Position numbers and translations under genes: made by a program
DNA from: Brachypodius melanocephalos
Taxonomy: Eukaryota > Chordata > Aves > Passeriformes > Pycnonotidae
Direction of reading: 5' to 3'
NCBI GenBank assembly: GCA_013398615.1
Contig: VZSR01000479.1
Span: forward strand, 2,554,740-2,618,739
DNA length: 64,000 bases
The notes under the pieces: generated by a model
Seen by the model: the letters and a program-made list of their open reading frames with translations, nothing else
Databases searched by the model: none
What the model was told of the DNA's origin: nothing
In this document: piece after piece, positions 24,801 through 38,437 of the stretch
Layout of the letters: each line of letters opens with the position of its first letter
Numbering within the stretch: position 1 is the stretch's first letter

Positions 24801-27800
24801 GGAGTTGTTTTGCTCCTTAGGACAGGCCATAGCTGTGGAAGGAGGCTGACTAGAGGGGCTGCTGCTCCTCTTACCCCTTTCTCTGCATTTTCATTGATCT
24901 TACACTGAAATGGACTTCACAGGTTTTCAGATATGCCCGATTTGTTCTCTTCTGTACCTGTGGGCGAGTATGCAATATATTATCATCCAGAGAAGATAAC
25001 AACCTATTAGTGTATCCCACTATGTACTTCAGTAATTGTGTCCAGTGATTCTGCTGAAGGAAAAAATTGAGTTAGTGCCTTCATTTGTGCTGTGAATATG
25101 ATCCATCTTTTCTCCTGTGTCCAGGGCTCTAACTGCAATAATTAGTTGGCACAGACCATTTGCAAATTTGAAATGACTATATTATGTGATTCTTTCTTTG
25201 CTTTATCTTTCTGCCAATTTAGACGGGAAACATATGTCATCAGCTGTGGATGCAGCTTTTACAAATAGATGACTCTGTCTTTCTGTGCACTGTGTGCAGA
25301 GATATCTCAGTTACAGATGCTTTGTGGTTTGCAGGGCCTACTCTTCCAAAACTGGTGCTTTCTAAAAGCAGAGAATGAACGTTTGCTTATCACTATTCTC
25401 TTTCTGACTGTGGCATGTATATATAAATGCCTTGACAAAGGAATTTAATTATTTTATGTACACCACGAAGTCAAAGCAAGCCTTCCGTTCACCTTACCTT
25501 CCTCCTTTCCACTTCTCTTTTTTGTGATACAACTGATGTGATAATGCTAATGTTATAGAAATATTAAAGTGATCTTGTTCTTTTCAAGCATTTGTTTTCT
25601 GTTCCAGATAAAAGTTATATGTCGTACTTCTTCATGTGAAAATTTCTTGTTCACATCAATAAGCCAGAATCCCTGTTGTATGTCTCTAGTGGTACATTGG
25701 TGTTAACTACTGTAGGATTAGATTGTTTGTTTCTTGCTTTCTTTCGCTTTTCAAAGGTGAAATTATTATACACAAAATCAAAAAAAAAAAAAGATCTACT
25801 AATATTTTAATATTTTACTATTCACATTATTGTTCATTCTCAGTAGTCAAGGAAATTATATATGCTTTTCTTGGTTTTTTAACCTTTTAATGATGCATTA
25901 TAATTATAATTTTAATAGGCAGAAATTATATTATTTTGGGGGTAAATAACTTACCATTATTATAGGTAGAGTTTAAAAGTTTTGCAATAATTTTGGAATA
26001 TCTCTAAAATTGTACTTAATTTATTAAGAATATATGAAGAATAAGCCTTTGAGACTCTGATTTTGTTTGTTTCCTAAATTTCAAAGCTAAATGGCTATCT
26101 ATTAATTATACTGTACAGAATTTATACCTAAAATATTAACTGTACTAATTAGGCTTTGTTTTCCCCATTTCTTTTATGGGGAGAAATACAGTAGCCTTCT
26201 GAGGTTCTTAAATGTTTCTTTCTACTTCCTATAAGCAACCTGAAGATATTACATTGTTAACTGCTCAGTTAAAAAAAATACAAAGAAAAAGGCCTTTAAA
26301 TTTAGCTGTCTTCTAGCTTTGGTCACAGGCTAGTTGTAGATATAGGAATATTCTGTATATAACAGAATACCTGGAAAGTACCAGCAGCTATTCAAAATTA
26401 CTCTGCCTGAAGTAAGCAACATAAAGGTCACACTTAAGATAATAAATATTCATGTAATTAGGTTATATGTAGCTACACAGAATACAATAGCACCAATAAT
26501 CACAAGTGATTGAAATATTTTCATCAAATTCAGTGATGACTGAGAGATGAAGAACATTGCCAAGTGGAACATGTTCTCGGAATAGTCTATGGTAGTTAAG
26601 AGTTCAACTGTTCAAACCCTTGGGATCATTTAAATGTCTTTGCCAAACCCTTGCTTTATTCTCTTTTGTATGGTGTAGTGTTCCTTAGCAAAGTTGGGTC
26701 AAGTTGCTCCCATTCAGCAGCTTTTAAAGTCCTTTTTGTGTTAGAAAAATTATCTGTACATGACACAGTGAAATACAGAACTATTCTGCTCTTACAGTTT
26801 TCATTACAGAAACAATACATAAATTAGTCACAACTATCCTTGTACACAGTGACACTACCTGTGTTTCTCCCTTTCCCTGTTTGTAAAAGTTAAGTATCTT
26901 TACTAAGTGAGTATCTTTACTAAGTTCTGTTTAAAATTCTTACTTCTTTCTTCTGAATTCCTTATGAAATTTGAGCAGGATCCAGCACTGATCACCTCTA
27001 GTCTTAAACCATTTTGTCTTGTGTAACAGCAACATCTGTCCAAAAGCTCTTTGGTTTGTAGCAGTGCTTGTTTCTAACCCATAAGTTACAAAATACAGAG
27101 TTATTATTCACCACATGTACTCATTTATCTCGCTCTGCACTACAGCAGTTGGAGCTGCGGGCATAGCTCTGCACAAGGCACCATGGAGGGAGATGGACAG
27201 TCCCACGGGCTTCTCCCTGCTTTTGTATGCAGGGAGAGCCTGATGGTCAGCACTTGGAGTAACAGAAGTTTTGCCTAACCCAGATAATTTGCTAATCAGC
27301 TTGCAGTGCAAAATCGTGAGTATTTTATGGAAGAACAAATTCCAAGCGAGAAGGAATCGGGCTCTCAGTATAGTGTGTGCTGCCCTGCCCTCTGGAAGGG
27401 GCCCTATCCAGGCAGCTGAAGGCTGTTTCCAGTGCTCAAAAGGACAAAACAATCCTCCAGGGTCTGGGTGGCACAAAGGGAGTTCATATCTAGCCTTTCA
27501 GACACATTACAACTGAGATATGGCACTTTTTCCACAAAGCAGAGGGGCTGAGATGATCCAAGCAGCAGAGTGAAGGAATTGGTAAAAATGCAGTGGTTAA
27601 GCTTCTGTGCCTGCTCAGGCAGAGCTGCCATCATAGCAGGGAGTTGGGGGATCAAATGGAACCTTGGGAAGGCTCAAAGATCTGCGACTGTTTGTGATTG
27701 TCTTATTATATAAAAAAAGTTAATAAAATAAGGCCTTAATAATAAAAAAAGGTTTTGTTATATTTGATGTTAATAAGCTCATTTAATAGGTTTCTCATCT

Positions 27801-30800
27801 GGGACAATGAAAAACATTAACTGAGATAGAAATTTTTCATATTTACCCACCTAGAGGCTGTAATGTCTTTCAATTTCATGTTGTTCAACAGTGTTGAAAT
27901 GTGAAAAAATTAAAGTTTGTGCTTCAAGGTGAGAGCCTGTTGACTTGGATGAAATGGTGAGCTATTCTTATAGAGAAATGTCTATCTATAACTGTGTTGA
28001 AATTCAGTTAAAATCAGTTTATAGTTAATTTCATCATTTTCTGCTTTCAGAAGTGTGACCCAGTCATTATTTCTTCTGGTCTAGTCCTTGTTTAGTTTCT
28101 TAAAAGCAAAACAAAATAAGAAACTGTTTAGTACATAAATGTGTATATTTAATTCAAAGACTGCTCCTGCATGGCCAAAGCTACTAAAGCACAAAATATA
28201 CTAAGAAAATATGTCTCTCTGTATTGTTCCTATATTGAATCTTCATTAAGATTTTATAAAAAATCCATTAGAATGTTCCTTGCTTAGTAACTGCTACAAG
28301 AGCTGTTCTTCTAGGGGCCCAGAAAGTCTGAGGTTTTTGAGGAGCTCAAATTCAATCTACTAAGAAAAAGCTGATCTGTGTTTACTCTCTTTTTTCCCAT
28401 TTTTTCTGGAATGACCTGACAAGCTACTTCTGTTATATTTTAGCTTGTACTTTGTTTGCAATATATATGTGCAATTATTTTTTTAGGCTTTCTTGAAAAT
28501 GAGGAAACTGAGGTCTCAGGCAAGGAATTAGATTTTGTAAAGGAAACCTAACCATCACTTTTTACTTGATATTTTGAAATTATGGAATGCAGTTCACAGA
28601 GAAAAACAGGAGGTTGAGTGTTTGGAAATATCTCTTATATTATATATGGTAACCTTTACAGTAGTATATAGAGTTAGTAAACCCAGCAAGACTTGTGCAG
28701 TGAGCACCATAAAATTTGGTTAGATGATGAATAAAACACAAATAATTAAGGTGAATATATAGGGCATTTTCATCTCCATGGCAGGTATGAAATAAATGTC
28801 TTTCCAAAGCTGGAAAAAAGTAGATGTATTTGAGAACTGAAAATACAGTATGGTTGAGATCTCAGGATCTTCATCCTGTCTTTGTTGTGGTATCCCACAA
28901 GATTCTGGTCTCTAACTGGAGGTCTGAGAATAAGAAGTTTGGGCCTTTATACCAGTAGCTAAAAAACTGGCTGATTTTGAGTGCTATTAGTAATCCTCTG
29001 GGCTATTTTAAAGCTATATTTTTTATGCCAGTTTGCAAATTATTCATCTGTATCTAACTTATCTCACTTGTCTGCTAGGCTGTCATAATGTCTTCATATA
29101 GGCCAATAATATAAAATCCACATAGGTGGATGACAGCAGTGTGTAAGCAAAGAGTTTAGGTTGTTAAGAAAGGATGGTGTTGTTGGACACAATAAAATGA
29201 TGTCAAAAGGAAAGAAGAGGTTGTTTGTCCATGAGCAGAGAAATCTTTCAGCACTGTTTCTGACGATATATGGACATCTTTTTCAAAAGAAATTAAATAA
29301 TGATAATCTATTGTTTTAATGCACTGCTTATTTTTTAAAGAAAACATTGAGAAGACAAATATTTGCAGAGACAAAAAGGTATTTTACGTCTACTACAAGG
29401 AAGAAGAGTTTGTGATCTGAAGAGGGATCTTTAGTTCAGGCAGAAGGCACCAGCTAATAGCACAAATAATTAAAGAATATTCTCTTGTAGATATTCAGGT
29501 AACCAGTCTATGAATGTCTCTTTAAGTAGATCTCTGCTTTGTTGAAAACTTTGAGAGCTTTTGCTTTTTGATGGTGATGGTGTGCTAATGAGAGCTAGGC
29601 TGCAGGGAAATGTTCTGAGGGAAGGAAGGGTATTGGGGAACACACAGTTTATACTGTGTGCAGCAATTAAAACTGCTTTAGTCCAGGTAATAAAAGGAAG
29701 GAAAAATCCCCCAAAACCTTCAACTTGCCATCATATTTCAAGAGGCTCAAGAGATAAAAAGGCTCCTCCTATTTCACATGAGGGTTCTAAATCCAGTCCT
29801 TTGGGGTTTGAACAGTCTGAGCTGATATGAAGTCAAAACCCAATGCTTTTACTGCAGAAGAGGTAAACAATATTGGGACAGATATTAATATCCTGTGACT
29901 CGAGTGCTAAATGACTTCTGGTTTTGGCATGTTTAGATATGGCAGACACAGTTAAGAAATAAGTACTGTCAAGGTCTAATTATTGCAAACTAATTACAGC
30001 TGTTGAAGTTGAAGCTCAGGAAGTGTGAAGTGCCTTCAAGAATTGCAATTCCCTGGAGATGTGATTAGCTCACAGTCACCACCCTGCTAGTTCTGTTTGG
30101 AGCCTTCTTGTGTAAGAAAAGCAGACAGAATTGACAGATAAACCTTGGTTTTATCTGAGTTCAGATTTTCACAGGCTGATTCACCTGAGTAGAAAACTGA
30201 CGAACCAGTACAAGAATAGAGTCTTGTGTAGAAAGTCGTAGAGAAATTTCAGCTCTTTACCTGGAAAGTGGGATGCGGTATTCTGCAGTGCTGTATAGAG
30301 AAATATACATCAGTGACTGTGTTCACTGCTTGGCTGATAGAACACAAGGGCAGTAGCCTTTTAATGCAAGCCTGTGCTTCTGCCTGTGTGAACTAAGTAT
30401 TGACCTATCTCTTTGTGCATATTACTCTTGTGTAGATCCTTGTTATGCCTGTGGACTGGTGCAAGTACATGCCCTGGGGTTTTATATCTGTGTGGGTTTT
30501 TTGTCTGGTTTTTAAGTTGCAGTCTTTTAGCATACAGTAAGAGAACATTCAGGGTGAGGACAGAATAGAACTGTGCTATTTAACCTGTCAAACTTACTCT
30601 TCAAACTGTTACAGAGCCAGGAAGCTTCTGAGCTGAAGGCCTCCTCACATGGGGCACTGATTGCACATTTGAATTACTGATGATAAAGCCTCTGCATACT
30701 GATAAGGATTTACCCCAGAAGAGTTACTAAGCGTGTGCAGACTCTTTAGAAGAAGGAGATATTTGCAATGAAACAAATTACTAGTATTCCATATAAAAAG

Positions 30801-31009
30801 AATAAAAATGAAGCATGAGAGGAGGTTAGGGGATTTCAGAGATGATAGGAGACTGGAGTTTCACTTTGAGTCACTGCACTAGGAGCTCACTGGATTTTTT
30901 TTCTCCTTGTTGCCAGTCTTGCAAGTAGGTGGGATTTAACATGATCTTAGAAAAGCTTGAAAACAATTCTTTTGGGGTAGGAGAAGGGAATACAGGTGAC
31001 CTCACCCCT
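21886..31009. other. Long non-coding stretch
   Basis: AT-rich DNA without recognised repeats. Open frames up to 151 codons (minus strand, 22567-23022) and 121 codons (plus, 22948-23313) overlap each other and look like chance. A 58-codon frame follows a strong acceptor at 22541-22717 (see findings). Small elements: 17 T at 23257-23273; 13 A at 25780-25792; a 17-bp tandem duplication at 26893-26926; and a 17-bp direct repeat at 24523-24539 and 24548-24564. The part 25780-26180 is very AT-rich. Confidence 0.55.
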
Positions 31010-31415
31010 GCTAAGTAACAGCTGTGTTAATTACCCAATTAACCTGATGAGTCACAGCTGTAGCCAGTAAAGGTAAGTGTGATAAAAGAGAGTGGGTTAG
31101 CAGGTGAGGGGCAATCATGAAGGAGAAGGAACCTTGAGGAAGAGGGAACAAGAGGATCCTGAGAAGAGAGAATCTCTGCTGTGAGGTCAGTCTGGGTCTG
31201 CAGTCACAGTCTAGCTGCGTAAAAGCCTGCAGAGTCTGCAAACTGATCCCTGCAGTCAGAGGCTGCAAGGGAAACTTACAGCAGGAGCTGCTGCAGCAAG
31301 AGTCAGGGAATAGTTGGAATTAGGATGGCTGAGCTGTAAAGAGGAATAAAACAGGACCTTTTCATGCTGTGATAAACAAGCAGTCTGGGTCTCAGCTCAT
31401 TTCTACCCTCTAACA
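31010..31415 (+). mobile_element. Possible solitary LTR of an endogenous retrovirus
   Basis: The block differs in composition from its flanks and has LTR-like order. There is a TGATAAAAG TATA-like word at 31080-31088 and AATAAA at 31345-31350. A further 65 bases end in CTAACA, giving a TG...CA type end. An AP-1 word (TGAGTCA) lies in the would-be U3. No target-site duplication was found, the left edge is uncertain, and no retroviral gene is nearby. It may be an unrelated unique sequence. Confidence 0.25.
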
Positions 31416-34400
31416 AGAGGGCTGAAGCATTTTACCTTCCTGGAATTTAGACTACCCGGTGACTGGGTTGGAAGACACAGTGTGGGAACAGAATGGGTCC
31501 ATGATTAGATAGAAATAAAGACTGTGGCAGGGATAAAGATAATGATCTCCCTTATCTGGCTTTTTATTTTTTTCAAGATGTTTTTTATTGGTTAAGCAAG
31601 ACAATCTATCAGACTTCAAAGCGTATTAGAAAAATTCTTCAGGCCTTTTTGCTTGCTGCATAGTGCTAATGTGTTTTAGAGCTGTTGACTATCTTGGTTT
31701 TGAGTTATATTGGGGCTCCTGCAGTAGCCTGTATTTCCTATGTGCAAGATGGTAAATAAACTATTGTGCAAATCAAGAGTTTATAAATAAGGTGACTCAG
31801 GGTTAGGTTCTACCTTAGGTTTTCTGTTCTGGGTGAGCATTAGTGCAAAACACACCATGAAGCTGGTAGTAAGGAAAATCTTTGGCCATTTAGCTGAATA
31901 CAGATGTGAAAACACAGAAGGATTGTCTTAATACTAAGAGCTGAATCAAGATTTCACTGCTCTTTTAACTATGTCTGAGGATAAGAATAGGACTAATTGC
32001 TGGAAATACTAGTTTGCTAACACAGGATCAGCCCTTTTTGAGTATACAGAAACACCGTCTTACTCTGACTACAGAAAATAATTATACCTATAACCTTCTG
32101 TAAATAGTATCTAAAACCTAACCTAGTCTAAAAAGGCTGCTTCAGGCTTGCTGAGCTCAATGAAATATATATTAAACAAAATATTGACTGTAATCTGACT
32201 GTGTTAGGGAAAACTGGACTATCAATCTTTTGTCTTTATTTTCTTTCCTAGTTTGATTAGGTGATAGAGGTCTGAACCCAGCAGCTGCAGCAATGTATGA
32301 TTTGGATTGGCAGTGTTATTTCTGCTTGAAAGAGGTGGCTGTTTTCTCTAGGGACTGATATGTTGTGTTTGTGATCCAACAGATACATGCTAGATATTAA
32401 ACCACTGAGCTCTGTATCAGTGCTTCTGGAAGAAGCATATCAGGAAACAAGGACTGGAAAAAGCTTCATGGATCAACAAATCACCCTGGTATTGCTGTTT
32501 CATAAACTTCAAATAAAACTTTACATTAGTTAGGATTTTCATTTTAGCTGCTGTTCTTGGAAAACTATTCAGGAATGTCATTGTTCTGAAGGCTGGAAAC
32601 CTAGCTTCCAGTCTGAGAGAACTCAGTTTATATGCATTTCTTCATCTACCTACTTTAACCTTTAGCTTAAATTATTCTTTTAAATACCTAATCTTTATCC
32701 TGAAGTGCATTTATAGAGAACAGTCATATCCTCTGATGAGCTGTTCTTTCTTCTCATGTAATATTACAGACTATTAATTCTTCTGCCAGTAACTTTTTTC
32801 TTTTGCATCTTTCAGTCTCACTTAACTTTTAAAAAGTATGAATAACATAATAATGACAAAGATTAATGTTTTTCAGTCTCTCCTGGAAATGCCTGTTTTG
32901 ATTCTCTTTAGCTGCTCATTTACTTTTTTTTTACACTTTTATCCCATTGGTGGCTCATCCTGTGACTGGTGACTAATATGCCTGGATTTCTTTGTGACAT
33001 CTGCAATTGATGAGCTTACAGCTTCTAGCAAAATTCCCTGTTGTTAGTCCTCTGGTGAGTTGAGAGATATTGAAAGCTGAATGTATACGAGTTGGCCCTG
33101 TCATGATGTTCTTAATTTTGCTTGCAGCAACTTTGTAGGACTTCTCAGTCACTTTATTTGTAAATGTGGGGGGAAGAGAAGGATCACAGTTGTCTGTTTT
33201 CTTAGCTAAGGATGAGGTTAGAGAATTGCATTTGTAAAGAGGTAAATCACAAAGTCAGGACCTCCAGAGCTGCAGCATCCTTAAAGTGAGTTACTGCAGA
33301 AGTGTCACACCTCCATGTGCCTGATAATTTGTATGAGGTGTGTGGCTCATAAGAACCTTAGAGGTGCTACAAAGGAGGAATTGAAGGCACCTGAGGCCTC
33401 CCACTGAGGTGGCCACTTTGACTCTCTTCTACGACCAAGTCTGAGCATCTTCTAAACTTCAAGGAAATGCAAAGGTTTTAATTACCACAGTTTATGAAGG
33501 TTTGTGACTGAGGACAAAGTATTATTCATTTTGTGTCCACTTTCCAATGAAAGATGAAGATAAATAGATATATTAGCTTCTGGTTATAGCCCTCAGTTGG
33601 TTGTTCCAGTATCCTTTGAACTTGAGAAGAACAGGAGAAAATGTGAACTGATGAACATTAATGAGTTTGGCCTATGCTCCTCTTGAATACTGGGAGGCAC
33701 AGCAACTGGAGTAGGAGAAAAGATGCAGCTGATGGGCAAAAAAATTGTAAAGTCCTTGAAAAAGTGAGATCTGTGAAAAAGTCCCTGTATATTTAAATTA
33801 GTTTTTCAGTGATGCATTAGCAGGCCCTTACCTATATAACCTTCAGCTGGGGCAGCAGTGCAAATTCAGTCATGTTTTCACAAACTGCACCTAAGGCCTT
33901 TGTGGATTTTTATTAGCTGACAATTCCCTGTGCTGTGCTGCACTAATGACTGTATCTGCCCTATAACTCATGAACACAAGGGGCAACAATGATTGAACAT
34001 TGTTGGTTTAACTTATTATTGGTAGCTACCTAAATTCCCCAGAGTATTACATCCCACTACTTAGCAGGCATTTGTACACTGCTGTATATTTAACAGACCT
34101 TCAGGTTATAATTTCAACAATAAAGTGCACAGCTGGGTGGCAGAGGGAAGTGGTTGCCAACCACAGTATGATTCAAGTGTTTGTTGGTTTGGTTTTTAAT
34201 AAAATATTTAAGGTCAGAGCCATTTTATTTTTTTAAAAGAGTAGCAGAGTATCTAAGGAACACCAGGTTCTGTAGAGATGAAGATCAGGCATTTCTAAAG
34301 ACTGAACCTGAAATGAACCATTTCTTGAGCTAATGCCATCTGTGTCAGTTTAGAGACAAGTTTAGGAGAAGCACACTCTAGAATGAGTGTTTCCTCTAAC

Positions 34401-34525
34401 AAAAGGAGGGAAAAAAAAGAAAAAAAAAATCCAGCAATCTCTTTCTGCCAATGAGAAAATGAATACTAGTGGATGAAAGTAAAAAAGCCCAACTGTTTAT
34501 TGACAAACAAAGTGCCCACATGGTG
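31416..34525. other. Non-coding stretch, nothing recognised
   Basis: No repeat, RNA gene or credible exon seen. Several good minus-strand donor words occur, for example ATAG|GTAAGG at about 33830, but no convincing exon stands upstream of them. Confidence 0.6.
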
Positions 34526-34590
34526 CACACACACACACACACAAAAAAAAAAAAAAAAACCCACAAAAAACAAAAACAACAACAAAAAAA
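34526..34590. repeat. (CA)n microsatellite running into poly-A
   Basis: About nine CA units at 34526-34543 are followed directly by some 17 A and then A-rich sequence with CAAAAA and CAACAA units. The A-run near 34405-34430 is similar low complexity. Open frames across it are artefacts. Confidence 0.92.
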
Positions 34591-37559
34591 GCTTGGTATT
34601 AAACCTTACCTTAACACTCAAACAACAGAATTCTTTATTCTTTGGCTGAGAACAATACCATGGAGAAATTCTTGGCAATATGAATGGGGTTTTCCCTCTT
34701 CTGTGTGAAATAGGCACAAATGGGGAAGTCTAATTTTTCCAGAGCTGGGGACAGATGCTAGTTTTGGATAACCTCCAATAAACCACTCTCAGGAGTCACA
34801 TATGTAATTCTTGAAACAGAAAATTACAGCAAGTAAGCCACAGTCTATGAATTAATGCTTGAAGAGTTGTTCAAGAGAATCCTTTGTATAGAATGTTCTT
34901 TTGGCTGTTAACTGAAAGGATAACTTTTCTGTGTTTAATTAAGTCAAATACATGTGTTAATTAAGAATAATGCTAAGTACTTATTTATTTTCCTTTCTAA
35001 TTTTAATTGTAGCATGTACAGAAGCTTATTAAAAAATATTTGATAATTTTTTCCCTTTCCCTGCTCTCTGGTCCTAAGAACAGAGGAAATTAGAGGATAC
35101 TTCACGTGAAGATAAGTTATTTAAAATTATACTGTCCTAAGGTGTGGGCTGACACTTTTGGATTGAGAGGGGAACCTTGCTTAGGTCTGTCTGTACAACA
35201 GGATGATAGAATAAAATAAGCTGGAAAGGACACCTCTTTCTGCATCCACCTGAATTAACTCAGGATACCTACTTAAACTGTTTTATTCACTTAATTTGAC
35301 TTGAGGCAGATTAGTATCACTGGCTACCTTTGAGAAGAGCTAGCAGGTTGCAGGAGGACCATGCTTCTTGGTAGGAATATGAGTTTTTACCCATGGCTTT
35401 CCCCCCTAAAGTTTGTCACCAAGCTCCTGAAGAGCAGTTAAAATGTGGAGGCATCTGCACTGCTATTGGGAAAATGCCATAGCAGCTGTCACTGCACCAG
35501 AGACTGTTTGTGTGATTAGAAGTTAGTTTATTGTTTCATGGTACTCATCAGTTTGGGTAAAATAAAAAAGAATACAATTTTTTTTAATGGACAGGTGTAT
35601 AAAAAAGTTATTAGCTTTAAAACAGCTGTCTGTTCTTCATTGAATTTAGAGGAAAGCTTCCATTAGTTTCATTATATATGTACCTTGGTAGGAAAAGCCA
35701 AAAGAGCTTTTATTTACCAGTAAAGCCAAATATTCCATTTCCCTGCTGAGCTCTGTAAAGTCAGACTGTGAAAAATTCTGAAACATTCAGAAGATTCTAC
35801 AAATCTACAGGGAATTGTCTTCACCTTCTACATGTCCATCCCTCCACCTCTCCACACCTGTCTTACAGCTCAAGACTGAGTCCACTGACCAGTGCTTCTC
35901 TTGCTATACACCTTCATTGATATATCTGGCCAAGTTTAAGCATTATTTAGGATTTAAAATACACTCTCCACACAGTGTTTGTAGGATTTGGGAGTGATAT
36001 TAACAATCATGGACACTCTGCTTTGTTAGTCACTAAGAGATTTTAGGATTATGTACTTTAATAATCTTTGCACAGTGGATTTTGACAAATACCAAACTGT
36101 AAAGCATCTTTTTTCAGAAGCTGCCTGTGTAATAGATTATTTACAGGTCACCATTTTTTCTTGCTCTGTACTTTTCTGCTTACCTCAACAATTCAGTATA
36201 ATCAATTCATTCAACTCTTCCTGAAAACAGAATAGAAAGTACTTCAAAACATAACTCTTGCCTTCTCCAGATACCTCTCTTTACACAGTACAAGATTTAT
36301 ATCACTACACGTTAATCAATCCAGACTGTAAATCTAAATAGTGGTTACTCGAGATGTTGCATGAGCTTGTTGAAGTCTCCCCTTATGCATGTGATGTTTT
36401 TAAAAGTGGGATTCATCTTTCTGTCAACAATCTCTCTGTTTTGATGGGGAGATCCTTTTTTTCCATGTATAACTAGGAAGCTATGCATGTGTTGATATCA
36501 GTGGCTGAAAATCTGATCCAGTGTTAAGTGAGTGCAAATTGATGGAAGCTTCTCTTCCAGTCATTGGTTATATTTGTGAACAGGAGGTATTTAAAATTTT
36601 ATATGGTTAAAACTATGTTTTCAGATTGTGTTTTCTATTACAGTCTTGATATGTGAACTGTGGGAAATGCTGCAATGATTTCTACACCTATGAAAACCAA
36701 CTAAAAGAAAAATATCTGGGAATATGCATTAAAAAAATGGGTACTTCACCACTTCCATGATTTAATGAAAGTCTTGCAGACTTTTTGGATTTACTGGTAA
36801 GGTGATTTCATCATCCTGGTTTTTGTGAATCTCACCTGTCTATGGATGTTGTGTGAACTTCAGGAGTCCTTTAACAGGAAGGGTGCCTATTATGAGAATT
36901 GTTTAATGTGCCATCTCATGAGAATGGAGCAGGATTCAATTAGTCCTGCATTACATCTGTGGAGGCAGCCTATGCACTGGCAATGCCTCACTTTATAGTC
37001 TAAGATCAGAATTAAATCACAATGGAAGACTTTTTAAAAAAATTTGTTAGATATTTATTAAGTGGCTGTCACAATTTCAGCAAATGAGATTCTGTAAACT
37101 GTACTGCAAAGGCCAGTGATGCTTAAGCCAAAAGAGGATAAATCAGTTTGAATCCAGTTTTGTATTTTCTGACCCCATAGGAAATTGGCATATAGCTAAC
37201 GTGAAATCCTTATTACTTTTGTTTGCTTAATTATGATTTTAGGAAAATAGATACTTATTTCTGTTAAGACACAAAATTTAAACTCTGGGTTTTAAAAAAA
37301 AAAAAAAAGGGCATAAAAATGAAATCCAGTTATAGAGCAAAGAGAGAGAAAAGGTTTCTGCAAAGAAAGTAGGGTTGTTGGTTTTGGTTTGGGGGTTTTT
37401 TTTAAATAATTGAGAAATAGGATAATTGTATTTGCAGATGACTAAGTGCAAACATTCCAGATTTGTAAAACGCACCTTTGAATTGCAGCGTGGATGGATG
37501 GACTCTTCCATGTCATTAGTATTCTGGGATTGGGATGTGCCAGCTCAAGGCAGCCATCC
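34591..37559. other. Non-coding stretch
   Basis: Nothing beyond the short CR1-like scrap at 35203-35250 and a run of 15 A at 37294-37308. Base composition is AT-rich until about 37560, where it switches abruptly. Confidence 0.6.
35203..35250 (-). mobile_element. Probable CR1 LINE 3'-end scrap
   Basis: GATAGAATAAAATAAGCTGG followed by AAAGGACACCTCT resembles the reverse complement of a CR1 3' terminus (ATAGAATNNNNNNGGCTGGAAAAGACCTCT type). Only about 48 bases can be matched, and these imperfectly. Confidence 0.4.
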
Positions 37560-37573
37560 TCTGGGAGCTTGCT

Positions 37574-37587
37574 GTAGCCATGGTAAC
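37574..37587. promoter_or_regulatory. RFX X-box match
   Basis: GTAGCCATGGTAAC fits the two-half-site consensus GTNRCC-(0-3)-RGYAAC with no mismatch. X-boxes are bound by RFX factors and are typical of promoters of ciliary and some immune genes. Its position at the edge of a CpG-rich segment makes it more credible than an isolated match. Binding is inferred only. Confidence 0.45.
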
Positions 37588-37845
37588 CGCGCTGCGGCTC
37601 CGCAGGGCCGGGCGGGCCTGGCATGGCTGAGGGGCCAGGCTCATTAATCAACGCACTGCTGAACAGCCGCGGCACAGATCAGTCAGCCAGCGGGCTCAGG
37701 GAACACGGGCATGGTCTGCAGCCCCTTTGATCTGTCTGGAGAATTTGCTGGTAGTTTGCAAAGGTCAAGTGTTGCCTCCTGTGGTGCCTCCCAGCGTTGG
37801 AGCCCATCCTGGGCAGGAGCAGCCCTGGGTGGGTGTCACTGTCGA

Positions 37846-38218
37846 NNNNNNNNNNNNNNNNNNNNNNNNNNNNNNNNNNNNNNNNNNNNNNNNNNNNNNN
37901 NNNNNNNNNNNNNNNNNNNNNNNNNNNNNNNNNNNNNNNNNNNNNNNNNNNNNNNNNNNNNNNNNNNNNNNNNNNNNNNNNNNNNNNNNNNNNNNNNNNN
38001 NNNNNNNNNNNNNNNNNNNNNNNNNNNNNNNNNNNNNNNNNNNNNNNNNNNNNNNNNNNNNNNNNNNNNNNNNNNNNNNNNNNNNNNNNNNNNNNNNNNN
38101 NNNNNNNNNNNNNNNNNNNNNNNNNNNNNNNNNNNNNNNNNNNNNNNNNNNNNNNNNNNNNNNNNNNNNNNNNNNNNNNNNNNNNNNNNNNNNNNNNNNN
38201 NNNNNNNNNNNNNNNNNN
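37846..38218. other. Assembly gap (373 N)
   Basis: Run of undetermined bases inside the CpG-rich segment. The non-round length suggests an estimated or optically sized gap, or masked low-quality sequence. Any open frame crossing it is meaningless. Confidence 1.
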
Positions 38219-38428
38219 TCCCTTTACCTCACGAAAGTCCCTGGGAAATTCCATTGTGGCTCCTGCAGTTGGGGGGCGTCTTCTTTCTCCTTTCCGTTTC
38301 TTTCAGGCTATGGCGAGTAAGGAGGAAGCCCTGACAGATGGCTGGACGTTCTCCTTGCTCAGTGATGTCGTTTGGAGTCCTGTTTGGGCCGTGGCTCGTT
38401 CGTTTTTGGGGGTTTTGTGGTGTTAATC

Positions 38429-38437
38429 CACTTCCGG
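38429..38437 (-). promoter_or_regulatory. ETS-family binding site word
   Basis: CCGGAAGTG on the minus strand is the core consensus of ETS/GABP sites common in CpG-island promoters. It lies 175 bases upstream of the minus-strand ATG at 38254. Confidence 0.4.

Noticed and set aside
34466..34717. Frames on both strands over the CA/poly-A repeat
   Set aside because: Low-complexity translation of a microsatellite.
37679..38426. Frames of about 190-210 codons across the N run
   Set aside because: Most of each frame is undetermined bases; continuity is an artefact.
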